Below, one piece after another: positions 10,702-22,789 of a DNA stretch of 64,000 nt. Both the position numbers and the translations under genes were made by a program. Every line of letters starts with the position of its first letter. Position 1 is the stretch's first letter. Source of the stretch: Neodontobutis hainanensis (Eukaryota > Chordata > Actinopteri > Gobiiformes > Odontobutidae); assembly GCA_024349245.1 (NCBI GenBank), contig JALDNG010000392.1:62001-126000 (forward strand), in the 5' to 3' direction. The notes below the pieces were generated by a model. That model saw only the letters and a list, made by a program, of their open reading frames with translations, did no database searches and was not told the origin of the DNA.

Positions 10702-11883
10702 CTAACTCTCAAAGAACAGGGGCGACGGTTGGAAGAACACTTGTGAAGAGTTAACTTGTTGTCCTGGAAACGCTTTCAGACGTATGTCCATGATGTTACA
10801 CAGCGGTATCATGAGATGGTAGTCGTTACTTACCTGACACACATCGGGGATGGTTTGACCCGATTTCAAGTTTCCTTTGGTCAGTGAAGCTGATTCTTTA
10901 TGTACTCCAGTCAGTGACCAGAGAACGTTGTTAATGTTGTCGACTTGTACGTCGAGTCTGACTAGCATGTCAGCCTCAATGTACACTGAATGTGACAGAT
11001 CGGGGATGACAGCAAAAGTGTGGGTCAGTTCTCTTTTGTTCCAACATACGATGGCAGAGCATAGACCTACGGCGGTTAACACATGAGTCGGTGTGGGGTT
11101 AGCAGGGAACCGAGTGTGCTTCTGTACGAAGGTCAAGCTCGGGTTTATCCGCGTTAGAGTGTTAAACAGATCCTGGCTGATGGCAGATTTGTCAGCCCAT
11201 AAGACCATGATGACATCGTCGACTGGAGTCGCTTCCAGTGAGATGCCATTGACGATCTGAGGTGTCGTTGCTAATGGGTCCTTCAGCGTGCATAGGAAGT
11301 TGTCACGCGATGCAAAGGGGTTTAGTTCGTACCGAGGTTGCATGGTTGTTATTTCAGCGGTGTCGGTGGATACACTATCTACTGGTGATGACCTGTCAAT
11401 CGCGTAGCACTGAGATTCATTCAGTAAGATTGGAAGTGGTTCTCGCACTTGGGCCCAAATCTTCAGCTGCTTGAAGTCGATCAGTGGTTCAAAGCGATTG
11501 AGGATGTCTTTACCAATTAAAAGTGGGACATTGTCAAGGTGGGACACGTACACTGGGTGTATCAGTGTCATTGGTCCGATGGCCAGTTGTACTCAGGCTA
11601 CTTCGTTGATGATCATTCGATCATCAGAGTAAGGCCTTATTTCTAGGATGCACGGGTGGGACTTCAAGTCCCTGTGGGATCTTCTCGCTATAGCCTGGAG
11701 TGATCTGAACAGGTTGCCTGAAATTAGGCTGATGTCAGCGGCTGTGTCGAGAAGTGCATCGTGCGTCAAGTGAACTTCTAACAAGACAGAGAGATAAAGC
11801 TTTCGAGCTACTCCCTTTTCAGTTAGGTGGCCCAGAAATTGGTGAAAGGGTGTTTCACATTCAATGGCATGCAGAGACGCCAA
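10702..11883 (-). pseudogene. Aspartic protease and pro-RT linker
   Basis: The frame 11883-11593 contains ALLDTAADISLIS, a D-T-A active-site loop of retroviral-type aspartic proteases. One in-frame stop (11593-11595) separates it from 11571-10702, the same frame. That part opens with PLLIGKDILNRFEPLIDF, the flap-to-helix motif that normally ends the protease fold. The ~250 codons after it form the linker toward RT and contain no motif I recognise. Original function: polyprotein processing. Confidence 0.65.
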
Positions 11884-12490
11884 GATGATGGCTGGTAGTT
11901 AAATGGAGGTTTTCCACAAAGAGGGCTTTGAAGTTTTTATCCTCCTCCATGTTTGGTTCATTGAGTGGACCAAAATACGCTTTACGTAGCCGATGGTAAT
12001 ATATCTGTGGTGACTCTTGCCGTGCCTGTTTGATTTTTAGGGCGGCTGTCAGACCCACATTTATTGTAACATCTGAGAATTCCTCCATGAGAGACTGACT
12101 AAGGAAATCAAAGTCAGCTTGGACCTCAGGAGGTTGACGTTCGAAGCTACTAACATCTCTGCAAGATGTTAGTTTTATCAGAAAGATTTTGTCCTCAACG
12201 GTAGCATTGGGTATCCTCTGGAGGTAGAACTCAATGTCTCGAAGGTACGCGCTAGTGTCATGAGCTGCTCCGTGATGGGGCTCAAAGCGAGTGATATGAC
12301 GAGCAATTTTATCAAAGTCTCTGTCAGTGGGACCATAGTCCAGATGTCTCCGTATCAGAGCTGGATGTGGGACAAAGTCCGATTGCCTACCTGTTGGTAG
12401 TGCGCCGTAATCCGAATGCCTACCTGATGAAGTTCGTGGAAAGACGGCCTGGCTCTCGGCTCCGGTTGGTCCTCTTTCCGTTGCGTCCAA
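11861..12490 (-). pseudogene. Gag capsid-like region
   Basis: A 209-codon minus-strand ORF. After a Gln/Arg-rich start it contains FDKIARHITRFEP, AYLRDIEFYLQRIP, IFLIKLTSC and YYHRLRKAYFG. This is the helical pattern of Gag capsid domains in Ty3/Gypsy and retrovirus-like elements. It overlaps the protease frame at its end. No CCHC zinc knuckle was found between capsid and protease, which is unusual for vertebrate retroviruses but is known for other groups. Confidence 0.55.
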
Positions 12491-12541
12491 GTGAAGCGGT
12501 AGGGGTCGAGAAATTGGGTTAGTTAGTGAAGTAGCTCCTTT

Positions 12542-13310
12542 CTAGAAGTCTTCAGATCTATAAGGTCGGTATAACAGAGTAACAGGTTCTGGGTTTGGAG
12601 TACTTTTGAACTCCATTTTCTTACCTGGTTGTGTTTGGGCGGCCTCTGCCAGGTGCGCCTGGAGTTGTTCAATAAGCTGGCGGTCTAAGTCGCCTTGTTG
12701 AGTGAGGGTCTTTACCCATGCACTCAGGGACTCTCTCTCCGCCAAGCTTCCTGTGTCAGCATATTTGCGGACAGCTGTGCACTTTTGCCTGATTTGATGA
12801 GCTCCTCTCGCATAGCGTTGTGCTCATCGTGTTGGTTACTGAGCTCAAGTTCTGCTATGTCGCGAGCAGACCTTGTGTTGCTCAGCTCGTTCTTTAGGTC
12901 ATTGAGGGTTCCCTCAGTTATCTGGAGTTTCGTGTGTAACCGCCTTTTGGAGGGTTTGGACAAGAGTTTGTAACTCTTGGGTTTGTTTTTCAGAGTTGTC
13001 CAGGACTCCTTTGGTCAACTGGAGTTCCTGATTCAACGCCTTGTTCTCGCGTTGGAGGCGCGCATAACGATAGCCATTTGATCTAGCAGCTTAGTTAGGT
13101 CCTTGTCTTTTGGCTTGGTGGTTATCGCGATACTAATCAAGGAGCTTAGAACTGAATCTAGTTTGTTGGGATTTGTGGTCTGAATCTCATCCACATATTG
13201 GGGTAGCACCTGTTTTGTCAAATCACCGTGAGCTGAGGCTAGGTGATCCAGAAGCTTGATGGGACTATCCGAGCCTGTGGACTGTGGTTCAGACGTGGTT
13301 GATAACTGGG
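12542..13310 (-). pseudogene. Gag N-terminal coiled-coil region
   Basis: Three short minus-strand frames (13221-13033, 12963-12724, 12745-12542) contain heptad-like runs (KLQITEGTLNDLKNELSN, AELELSNQHDEHNAMREEL, LIEQLQAHLAEA). They suggest a long coiled coil upstream of the capsid. Two frameshifts interrupt it. The original start codon is not certain; the open reading extends to about 13310. Confidence 0.45.
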
Positions 13311-14945
13311 GTTCTCAGAGAAAGTGAGTTATTGTTAATTGAAGTTTAACTGTAAGGAGAGAGTTACTACTTGTAGAGTATTACGAAGAAGAAGAGTAAA
13401 ACTCAAGCAGACTGTAAAAAGAATTTTGAAAATCTGAGTAAAAGTGTTAATAAAAAAAAATTAACAAATGAATAAAATTAATAATTAAAATTCTATTTTA
13501 TTTAAAATAAAATAAAATTTCCAATTAAAAATAAAAAGGTATTAAGCCAAATAAGTCAGATTAAAATTAATGGAAGAAGGAATTGTTGAAGTGGAAGGTT
13601 AGTATAAAGTCTATAAAGTTTAGCAATAGCCTAGAGGAGTGAATGTTAATGAGGGTTAACAGTGCTGGGATGCTGCTGTGCTAATTTGTAAAATTAACAG
13701 AATCAGTGGGTTTAATCTAAAAAATCATGCAGATAATCAGCTTTTAAATTACAGCTATGACAAAATTCGTGCAGGGTTAAGTCTGTTCAGACGTAACAGC
13801 AGTGTTGTCGTAGTGTATTAGTAAGCTGTTAGTGTTAGCATTCCAATTTGACAAATCCTGTGTAGATAGGAAAGTCACAAAAGCAGTCTTCAATTGTTAA
13901 TCAAGCCAAATTAAATGCAGGGTTAGCATCAAAGTTTTTCCAAAAGCAGATGCAATGTTCATAAAAATGTCACAATTGTTAGTCAATTCAGTATTTAACT
14001 CTATTGTACATTTAAGGGTTGTTAAACACAAGCAGTTATTTTCAAAAGCAGTATGGCATTGCAGATTTGTGCATTTAAAAGACACAGGCATTAACAGCAC
14101 TTCAAACAGCTTGATGGTAGTTCAGCAGGTGTTAATACAGAGAATAATTCACTTTTTATGTTAATTCAATCAGGCATTTCAGTGTTAATGAAAGCTTAAA
14201 TTACTCAGTTGTCAAGTTCTAAACTTAAATTAGTCACTATTGCGGGAAGAGGGTGTAATTCCTTTAAGTGACCACTCGAGGGAGGCGTAGCGCTTCTCTC
14301 AGGATTCTAGAAGTTTCGCACTTCTTTTCCACTAGGGGGCGATATACTCTCTTGAGTCTGTTGTTTTACCACCTCTTTCCACTAGGGGCATTAGACTCTT
14401 GTGAGTCTGGTTTCCGGGGTGACGTTTTCGTCACGCCCCTTCCAAGACGCGGAGTGCAGATAGCTTTTAGCACAACACGTGATAGGACAACGTTTATGCT
14501 TAAATTCCGAGACACAGAATTATATGTTGTCACAGGCCTTAATAAAATACACGTCTCTCTGGGGTGTAAACATGTATTAAATCAATCCGGCTCTCTGGCC
14601 TTGCTAAACTTTAACTAAGCTTTCAGTCTTTCACTAAACAACTTAGCAAGCTGGCGAATTCGCAGACATTAATAATTTCTGCTTGGGTTGCTCTGCAGAA
14701 ATGTACGTACAAAATTACTAAATTTTCAAAGCATATCTCAGAATTACAAAATCAGTCCAGCTGATATTTTCAAATCCGAGACAGACAATTTCACAAGCGC
14801 TTAATATCACTCAACAACATAACACACACATTGCTCAAACACATTGATCAGCCAAGATAACACAGCTTTTTCAGTGAACAGCGATTTATGTAAAGACTTT
14901 AGATATTAAATGATTTCAATGTTTAATTAAGAATATTCTTTCAAA
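13311..14945 (-). other. Non-coding leader of the env-bearing element
   Basis: About 1.6 kb between the primer-binding site and gag shows no convincing coding. It is AT-rich around 13440-13560 and GC-richer at 14260-14500. The small ORF at 14268-14618 (+) has no recognisable features. The expected content is a leader/packaging region, but nothing specific can be pointed to. Confidence 0.5.
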
Positions 14946-14964
14946 GGGCTCACACGGGGTGCCA
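14946..14964 (-). other. Primer-binding site of the env-bearing element
   Basis: On the minus strand TGGCACCCCGTGTGAGCCC starts eight bases after the LTR end. A TGG start at this position is the hallmark of a tRNA primer-binding site. I could not match it confidently to a particular tRNA. Confidence 0.6.
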
Positions 14965-14972
14965 AAATAACC

Positions 14973-16940
14973 TGTAGTGAATATCTTATTAAATAATAAT
15001 TAATATGAATATTAATTATGTAAATTTATAATTTAATATTTTGATATCAAAATATTCTCTCGTTAGGGGGCACCACCCAGATTCATAGTTCTGGGAACTA
15101 ATTATGTTAATAAGTCTCAATCAAAAGGAAGCAAATTATTCCTAGTTTTTGAACATTTTTTAATAGAAACAAAGAAACCTTTAATGTCTTTTGGGGATTT
15201 TATTAAAGATTATACAAGGTTAAACAATGAATAATTACAGGGGAAATGACACAAAGGAATAATTTGGGACAAATGATGAGGGTAATTAACACAAAACAAT
15301 GATTGGCATGGAACAATGGTTTACTTGTTAGAACCTTTGGTGGAGTAAAGTAATTTTAACCATTGTTTTATGCTATTTACTTGGAGTTACGGAGGGTTAA
15401 GGGGACGGTTAGACGGCTTAATTAAAGGACTATTGGCGGCTATTTAAAGATCGTAGGGGAAAAGGTTCTGCTGGGCCTAATAAAGACAATTGTACAGTGT
15501 TATCACGCTAAACGTCAGTGTCACGTGTTCAACTCACTCTTGTCGTTCGGTGGCACTCAGCTGTCCGGGAAGGAAAGGACCAAAGGTCCGCTTTAGAACT
15601 TTCCACGCGGGTCCTACAGCTGATGGTTTCCAAGCAACGAGATGGTGTCACGTGGTACAACTGATCCCACAGGGGCCGTGAAGCTCTGTAGCTGGGAAAG
15701 AAAGGCATTCTGTTATTGTCTTTGAGTGAAAGGCCTTTACCAGCAGTGGAGGTTAACGTCTTTGACAAAAAGGTTCGCTGAAGAGGCTTAAAAATTGTCT
15801 TTCCTGGATTAACGAGGGCTATCTTTGCTTAGCGTACTCGTTTCAAGAATAAGGACTACAAAAATTCACTTCCGTCTCAGGAATTTGACGTCTTACAGCA
15901 GGAAAGTTTTTCAAAACAAAATCATTGCGTTGAGTCTTTAAAATAAATGAAAAATTTACGTTTGCACGGTGTGTGCCGCGGGCTAGAAGCTTGAAAGTAG
16001 TTACGAAAGTAAATTAAATAGCGGAGATTTAAGGAGGTGCACAAGAGGGTAGAAACAAGAGAGCTTAAAAGAAGAGAGAGATTTCAAGAGAGGTAACAAG
16101 ATCGTAAAACAAGAGATTGATTTCCGGTGCAGCGGAGCCTTTTGTACAGACGCAAAAAGGGTGTTTTTACACACAGTTTGGTCAAAAGGGGAGTTTCCTA
16201 AAGTTTGAGATTCGGGAATAAACTTCTCTTCATTCCACCAAAAAACAGGAATTAAACACATTTAAAAGCCATATTGCTTTTGCATTGTAGCATAAAGGCA
16301 TAGGAAATGTTTTTACGATTTTGTTAATACCAAACATACACATGATTTGCTGCTTGACCTGAAAACACATGAATAATTAATTTCATTACACAGCCAGCTG
16401 TAAGGGTGATGAAGAAAGAAGGCTTTTATAGCGTTATCACTCAAGATCCTGTAAGGAACAATATGAAGAGTACACATTAACTATGATAGACTTTAATACA
16501 CACTTTTAATGCACATAACATGAAGATGGTCTTCAAATTCGAAGCAGAGTCGTTACTCTGCTTAACCAAAAGAGGGCAGTGTTCGATCATTCTAGAGGAA
16601 TACATCAAAGACATTTTCCTGAGGTCTGGCGCGTCTCAATACACAACCATATTTAAGTGTCAATTTTGGTGCCATGGCGTCTGGTCGGCCAGAAGATAGC
16701 ACCTCCATTGTCCTTTGAAGTTTTGAAAAACACAGTTGTAAATGAAGTTTACTCCTTGTGGTTGTCTGTTAACACAACATCGGGGAACATCTGGTGCGGA
16801 TTAGCAACGAGTTGCTAATCAAATCTTCTTCGGTTTTCCTCAGTCTGAGTAAACAGTTGTAAGGGTCTGTAAAGAGTCAAATGTGTAAATCAGTAAAACT
16901 TTGAAGGGTGTTGGTTCCAGGTACAAAAGGGTTCACTACA
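14973..16940 (-). repeat. 5' LTR of the env-bearing element (element orientation)
   Basis: 1,968 bp, homologous along its length to 3740-5619 with the same TGTAGTGAA...TTCACTACA ends. It differs by point changes, a block near 16330-16395 absent from the other LTR, and a short extra block near 15675-15695. The right end is followed by the second GAGC target copy. Confidence 0.9.
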
Positions 16941-16944
16941 GAGC

Positions 16945-17511
16945 CAAGAATAGGCTGAAAAATGCTCTCAAGAAGGTTGACGCTGATCGTCTGACAGTGT
17001 CCTTATCTGAGAAGCAGTGTGACTTTGTCCTAAATGCGTCCCATTCAAGTCATGCAGGTGGGGTATGGGAGAGACGAATCCGAACAGTGAGAAATGTTCT
17101 TTGTTCATCACTTATACTTACTCACTATGAAATCAGTTCCAGCATTACCTCCACCAGCCAGATTTATCCGAGAAGACATCTATGCAAGAAAAAGATGGCG
17201 TCATGTTCAGCATCTCGCAGAGCAATTTTGGAGTTGCTGGCGTAAGGTGTACCTATTCTACATTTCCATCAGACAGCACTGGCATGCAGCAAAGAAAAAC
17301 CTGTGAGTAGGAAATATTGTCATGGAAAAGGCTGATGATCTGGTGGCTGGCAAGAGTCATAGAGACTATTATGGATAAGGTTGGGCTTGTGAGAAGAGCA
17401 AAGGTATATCTTGGTGACCAAAACCTGGAAAGAGATGGTCGTCGCCTCAAGAAGATGTCTGTTATTGAACAGACGGTTCAGAAGCTGATCTTGTTGCTAG
17501 AGACTGTCTAA
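16945..17511 (+). pseudogene. BEL/Pao integrase C-terminal part
   Basis: Directly after the second GAGC copy the interrupted integrase resumes: KNRLKNALKKVDADRL, then HSSHAGGVWERRIRTVRNVL, which holds the third catalytic residue (E in GGVWERRIRT). A later frame, 17317-17511, reads DKVGLVRRAKVYLGDQNLER and SVIEQTVQKLILLLE, the typical C-terminal end of BEL/Pao integrase. A frame change near 17130 and stops break it. The short ORF at 17094-17306 holds another piece (PARFIREDIYARKRWRHV). Confidence 0.75.
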
Positions 17512-17843
17512 CTGTTTCTGGGACCTACCAAGTGTATCGTTTTCATAATTTTACTCAAATTCTAGTATTAATTAACCTTAGTATGAACATTTGTTTTAAA
17601 ATCATTTGTGATTTATTTCTCTTAATGTCATTCAAATCCCTCATGATTTGGTGGGAGTGTAAATGACCATTAAATTCCCAGTCACAAGAGGGCCGACATC
17701 CTTACCTCCAGGCAAAAGAGGGCAGTGTTGCATTTGAATACTTGAGAAAACCTTTATCTAGAAAAGATTTTAATATTTAACTTGAACCAAATGTTACTAA
17801 AGAACTTTATATGTATATGTTTTGGTTTACAAATGATACTCGC

Positions 17844-19171
17844 TGTTATGTTAGCTATATACTGCTTAACATTATGAGCTCTCACGTAGATGTGATCTCA
17901 CAATGCCGACACCCTTCAAAGTTTTACTGATTTACACATTTGACTCTTTACCGACCCTTTTCAGACCAAGGAAAACCGAAGGAGATTTGATTAGCAAGGT
18001 GTTATCTCATGGCCAACCAGACTGGCTAGCGCCAAAGCTGACGCTCTAAGTCCCTGAATTTATGATTGTGTATTTAAATGATCTCATCACCTCAACGGGA
18101 TGTCTTTGATGTATTCCTCTAGAATGATCGAACACTGCCCTCCTGAGGTTGAGCAGAGTAACGACTCTACTCCAAAACTGAAGACCATTCTCATGTTATG
18201 TGCATTAAAAGTGTGTATTAAAGTCTCTCGTAGTTAATGTGTACTCTTCATATTGTTCCTTACAGGACCTTGAGTGATAACGATATAAAAGACTTCTTTT
18301 TTTCATCACCCTTACAGCTGGCTGTGTAATAAAATGAATTATTCTATGTTTTCAGGTCAAGCAGCGAATAATGTGTATGTGTTTGGTATTAACAAAATTG
18401 GCGGAAAGTTCTAAAGAAGAACTTTGGACCTCTCCTCTCGGACAGCTGAGCGCCATCACGATAGAGTGAGTTGAACATGTGACACTGGTGTTTGGCGTTA
18501 TAAAAAAAAAAAAAAACTGTATATTGTCTTCCTGAGGCCCAGCAAAACCTTTTCCCATACGCTATTCAAATAGTCGTCAATAGTCCTTTAATTAAACCAT
18601 CTCATCATCACCTCACCCCTCTACAACTCCTTAATTATTCACAGTAAATAGCATAAATCAATTGTCAAACTACTTTACTCCACCAAAGTTCTAACAAGTA
18701 GATGCCATTGTTCATTATCAATCATTGTTTTGTGTTAATTACCTTCATCATTTGTCCCTAATTATTTCTTTGTGTCATTTCCCCTGTCATTATTCATTGT
18801 TTAACCTTGTATAATCTTTAATAAAACCCCCAAAAGACATCATGGTTTCTCTGTTTGTGTTCATGAATATTCAAAAACCAGGAGAGCTCCCTTCCTTCAA
18901 GATTGAGACTTATTAAACATAATTAGTTCCCAGAACTATGACTCTGGGTGGTGCCCTCTAACGAGAAAATATTTAGATATCAAAATATAAATTATTAATT
19001 TCCATAATTAATATTGTTATTAATTAATATGCATATTAATTATGGAAATTAATAACAGTACGCTAAATAGACAACACCATGTGTCTGTCTCCATGAACTC
19101 TTTATTCAACTCACTCGATACACATCCGAACAGGTACATTCCACTGCACATTAGTTCCGCTTTATCCAACA
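17844..19171 (-). repeat. Left (3') LTR of the Gypsy element, interrupted
   Basis: 17844-17890 and 19072-19171 together match the 142-bp LTR at 23667-23808 (CTTAACATTATGAGCTCTCAC...CTTTATCCAACA). The middle is the solo LTR insertion. Confidence 0.85.
17891..19067 (+). mobile_element. Solo LTR related to the env-bearing element, opposite orientation
   Basis: The block is, in reverse complement, a diverged copy of the 1.9-kb LTRs at 3740 and 14973. Shared strings include GACACCCTTCAAAGTTTTAC (17909 onward), the AGGACCTTGAGTGATAACG region, AGTTCCCAGAACTATGA and the terminal AT-rich palindromes. The flanks TAGA (17887-17890 and 19068-19071) form a 4-bp target duplication, the same size as for the complete element. 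It is shorter (about 1.18 kb) and clearly more diverged, so it is an older or different subfamily. Confidence 0.75.
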
Positions 19172-19185
19172 CCTCCCCTCTTTAG
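19172..19185 (-). other. Gypsy polypurine tract
   Basis: The minus-strand sequence ACTAAAGAGGGGAGG directly precedes the LTR start TGTTGGATAAAG. Position and purine content fit a plus-strand primer. Confidence 0.7.
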
Positions 19186-20047
19186 TCAGAACTCCCCACA
19201 TTTATTAGTAAACATAATTGGCTGTTATCATTATTATTACCAACATTCCCAAAACATTAAAACACCCCATGATAAACTTTTATGGGGATATCCCTCTTGT
19301 CCTTGAACACAAGTATTATTTTCCCAAACATTTTCCATTTCACACTTAACTCTGTGAACACTTTACCTTTTTTTCCCCCTCTCTTTTCTTTAACAAGTCC
19401 AACCTCCTAGGTGGACGGGACACTCGTCCTGAGGCAGTAACATAAGGACTACCACCATTATCTGCAGGTGTTTTATTATTATGTGTGTTAGGGTGAGACC
19501 TGGTTAGCGGCTAGATGTCAGTGAGGTACGACAAGCAATGATGATCTGGACTCCAGAGTTGGCATAGACCTCTGTTTTTCTTTTTATTTCTCTTTCTTTT
19601 TCAATAAATAATTCCAAAAGTGCTAAGTGCAAAGGTGCAAAGGTGCAATAGAGGAAGGATGAGCTTAGTTCTCTCCAGCAGTCAACTCTCCCCTAGAGAC
19701 AACAACTCAACAAAAACATTTTGTGGAATGATTTGAAGCAGCTTAAATATGTTCCCACTAATTGGGTAAAACCAAATCCTTCCCCCTCCATTCCCTTGCC
19801 ATGGTCTGGCCCGGAACCTTTTTAATGGTGGTTGTTCCCCCGGGGATTCTTTTGGCCAGACACCTGGACACATGGAACAGAGGTGAGTCAACACTAACAA
19901 TTCACTAAACCACTTAATACAGTCACACATTCATTGACACATATTGCACCTAAATAGTTGTGGTTCTAATGTCTCTTTTTCCCCCAGGACTGAGCACAAA
20001 CCAATCAAAAGGCTCCACGTCCACTGGATCTTCCACAGAAAGACAGT
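19186..20047 (-). other. Gypsy 3' untranslated/decayed region
   Basis: Between the integrase C-terminus and the 3' LTR no coding was recognised. The 82-codon minus-strand ORF at 19682-19930 has no known motif. The stretch is AT-rich at 19240-19420 and 19560-19650. Confidence 0.4.
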
Positions 20048-21288
20048 TCAATAAATACATTTCAAAACCACATTGTGTGCAGTCCTTTTGTGCAAATTAC
20101 TGTTGTTTAAAGTGCAAGAGTGCTTCCGTACAGTTCTGTAACGGACTGTCTGTTTGTTACAATGTGTTTCTGAAGCAGTGTTGGTAGGAGCATCAGTACT
20201 AAGCTCTGCTATAGGAGTTACTATCTCTGATGGTGTTGATGGACATAGTGCTCTCATGTGTGCACGATTTCTCCTGATTTGTCCCTCGTCAGTGTTAGTA
20301 ACATATGACCTAGGTGTAACTGCTTGTTGAACAACAATCCCTTCTTTATTCTCTTTTGGTAGCCACACATTTTGACCCGGGTTGTATGAGTGTTAGGGGA
20401 CGGGCCCTGTGACGACGGTTGCAGTGTCGTTGCTGTTCTACTTTGGACCTCCTCTGCTTAATTCTGAAGTCTTTTATGTTTGGCCACCGTGGGAGTAATG
20501 TCACTGGGTGGCATTGTGGTTCGCAGCCGTCTTCCCATCAGAAGTTGTGCCGGTGAGTAGTCACATTCAAGGGGTGTAGGTGGATATCTTGGGCTGTTGG
20601 TAGTGTGAGTGAACCCATACTCTGCTGCAAAGTCTTTGAACAGGTCACTCCTGTAGTGCGGCCCATTGTCTGATACGACCGTCTCTGGAATCCCATGGCG
20701 ACTGAATGTCTCTTTGATGGCTGCTATAACAGTAGCTGCTGATGGTACGGTGAGCCGGGCCACCTCAATGTACCTTGAGAAGTAATCCACAATGAGAATA
20801 TAAGACTCTTTCTCCCCAAAAAATAAATCAGTACCAACTCTCTGCCAGGGACGCTTTGGTACTGGAGTTGTCAGCAGCGGTTCTCTGTACTCTGCCCTGT
20901 GTTGTAAACATGTGTTACAGTTTCCCACCAGCTGACTGATCTGAACTGACAGACCAGGCCACCAGACCGATTGGCGGGCTCTAGCTCTGCATTTGACTAT
21001 GCCCTGGTGGCCACTGTGGAGCTGGTCCAGTATTTCCTGTCTTAGGCTCTGTGGAATAACGAGTCTTTGTCCTCTAACCAATAGCTCACCTGCTAGAGTG
21101 ATATTGTCTTTCTCGGTCCAGCATGGTCTTAAATCTGGGGCTAAGGCATTTTTCTCAGGGCAGCCTGCTTTACAGTATTGAATTAGTTTTGCACAGACAG
21201 GGTCACCTTTTTGTTTCTCCTGGATAGCCTGTAGCCTGGGCTCTGTAGCAGGAAGGCTTTGAATCACCACATCCACAAACACTTTCAC
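20048..21288 (-). pseudogene. Gypsy integrase
   Basis: 21288-20458 contains the HHCC zinc module (HSGHQGIVKC, CNTC), then VGTDLFF and VVSDNGPHY, the two Asp positions of the DDE core. Immediately after NSPRYP the sequence jumps to ATP-like LECDYSPAQLLMGRRLRT, so the helix carrying the catalytic Glu has been deleted. The C-terminal frame (20368-20048) reads WLPKENKEGIVVQQAVTPRS and RRNRAHMR, typical of K02A2.6-like Gypsy integrases, in a shifted frame. The enzyme is inactive. Confidence 0.75.
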
Positions 21289-21385
21289 TGTTTCACTGTT
21301 TCATTATTCAGTTCCTCCTGTGTGAACTTGTGTTTCACTGGGGCTCTTGACAGAGTATCTGCTGTTATTAGACACTTACACAATG

Positions 21386-22268
21386 TCAAATGTGAATTTC
21401 ATAAGTCTTAAGCGAAATCTTAGCACTCTGTGTGAGGACCGCGCCGAGCCCATAGGATGAGGCATTGGCTGCTACACATGTCTCTGCTGTCATTGAATAT
21501 GGGGCGGGGACCCGTGGTGAGCTTAATTCTGATTTTAGCTTCTGAAAAGCTTCTACCTGTGGGCCTCCCCAGTGCCACTCATTCTTTTCTCTGAGCAAGT
21601 CTTTTAGTGGTTTTGTGTACAAAGCAAGGTGAGGCAGAAACTTTCCCAAGTAGTTGGCCATGCCCATAACTCTCCTCACGCCTTCTGTATCTTTTGTTTC
21701 AGGCATCTCCATGATTGCCCTGATTTTGCCTGGATCTGGGGACACACCTTCAGCTGTGACACAATAACCAACAAACATTATGCAGTCTTTTGCAAACTCA
21801 CATTTCTCGTTCAGTGTCAGTCCCACTTTCCCAAACCTCTGTAGGATTTTGTGTAGTCTTTCGTTGTGTTGCTGCATGTCTTTTCCAAAGACAACAATGT
21901 TGTCTGCATGCAACACTACCCCCTCACAGCCCTCCAACATCTGGGACATCCGACGTTGAAAGTGCTCTGGAGCAGATGAGATCCCAAATGGCAGGCGGTG
22001 CATATCGGCCAAATGGGGTAACGAATGTTGTGAGAAGCCGGCTCTCCTCAGCCAACGGAATCTGCCAGAAGCCAGAGGTGGCATCCAGTTTTGTGAATAC
22101 CTTTGCTCTGGCCAACATAGCTAGTGTGTGGTCAACCGCTGGGAGAATGTGCCTCTCTCTCCGCACCCACTTGTTCAGATGAGTAAGATCCACACACAGT
22201 CTAATTTTGCCCGGCCGCGATTTTGGCACCACGACCATGCCGGCACACCAGGGTGTTAGCTCTGTCAC
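21386..22268 (-). pseudogene. Gypsy reverse transcriptase
   Basis: 22268-21924 reads IRLCVDLTHLNKWV and FTKLDATSGFWQIPL, RT finger and palm motifs. A frame change near 22010 leads to 22084-21386 with MHRLPFGISSAPEHFQRRM and LHADNIVVFG. The last string is the YxDD box with its second catalytic Asp replaced by Asn. The thumb region (MGMANYLGKFLPHLA) and a start of RNase H (VAANASSYGLGAVLTQ, with the first catalytic Asp also changed to Asn) follow. Most of RNase H is then missing before integrase. Confidence 0.75.
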
Positions 22269-22738
22269 TCTCGAAACACCTCCATGTCCTCCATACGCTC
22301 CAGCTCTGCTTTCACTTTCTCTCGGAGAGGCAGGGGCACTCTGCGTGGGGTTGATAGGGCGTATGTGACAGCTCCTGTTTCCAGCTTGATTTTGTATGGC
22401 TGATTTAATTTCCCTAATCCTGAAAACATAGCAGGGTACTGAGCTTTAAAGTCTACTGGCTGGACTTGTACTGAGTTTACACGTTTGATAAGGTTAAGTG
22501 CTCTGATTGCAGGTAAACCCAAAATAGGCTTGTACAGTCCTATTACAACATACACATCCTGATTAGTTAACTTTTCGTCAATGCGTAGTGTACCTTTAAA
22601 ACGTTCCTTGACGTCGAACTTCTGCTTGCCTGGACCGTACAGTATTTTGCCTGGTGTTTGTAGTGTCCCATATTTCTGTGGTGAGTACATGCTGCTTGGG
22701 ATTGCTGTAACACTTGCACCTGTATCCAACTTGTCCAT
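22265..22738 (-). pseudogene. Gypsy aspartic protease and linker
   Basis: The ORF starts at MDKLDTGASVTAIP, the D-T-G-A active-site loop. It continues through VYVVIGLYKPILGLPAIRAL (flap/helix) into the region before RT (LEMED-type linker ending in MEVFRE). It is 157 codons and abuts the RT frame with a four-base overlap. A second small frame (22784-22596) covers the residues upstream of the DTGA loop. Confidence 0.7.
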
Positions 22739-22789
22739 TCAGGTGTAATGTTTCAATCCATTCATCCTCCTCCACCGAGTCCATTTCCC

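Larger units (their letters stand above)
3740..16940 (-). mobile_element. 13.2-kb env-bearing, retrovirus-like LTR element
   Basis: Two ~1.9-kb LTRs (3740-5619 and 14973-16940) that begin TGTAGTGAA and end TTCACTACA enclose minus-strand coding in the order gag, protease, RT, RNase H-like tether, second RNase H, integrase and envelope-like ORF. A polypurine tract lies beside the left LTR and a TGG-starting primer-binding site beside the right LTR, confirming the orientation. The insertion duplicated GAGC (3736-3739 and 16941-16944) inside the BEL integrase. The LTRs look roughly 95% alike by eye, apart from a ~60-bp block near 16330-16395 present only in the right copy. Frameshifts and stops break gag-pol, so it is a dead copy. 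The lineage (Ty3/Gypsy-like versus endogenous retrovirus) is not settled by reading alone. Confidence 0.85.
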
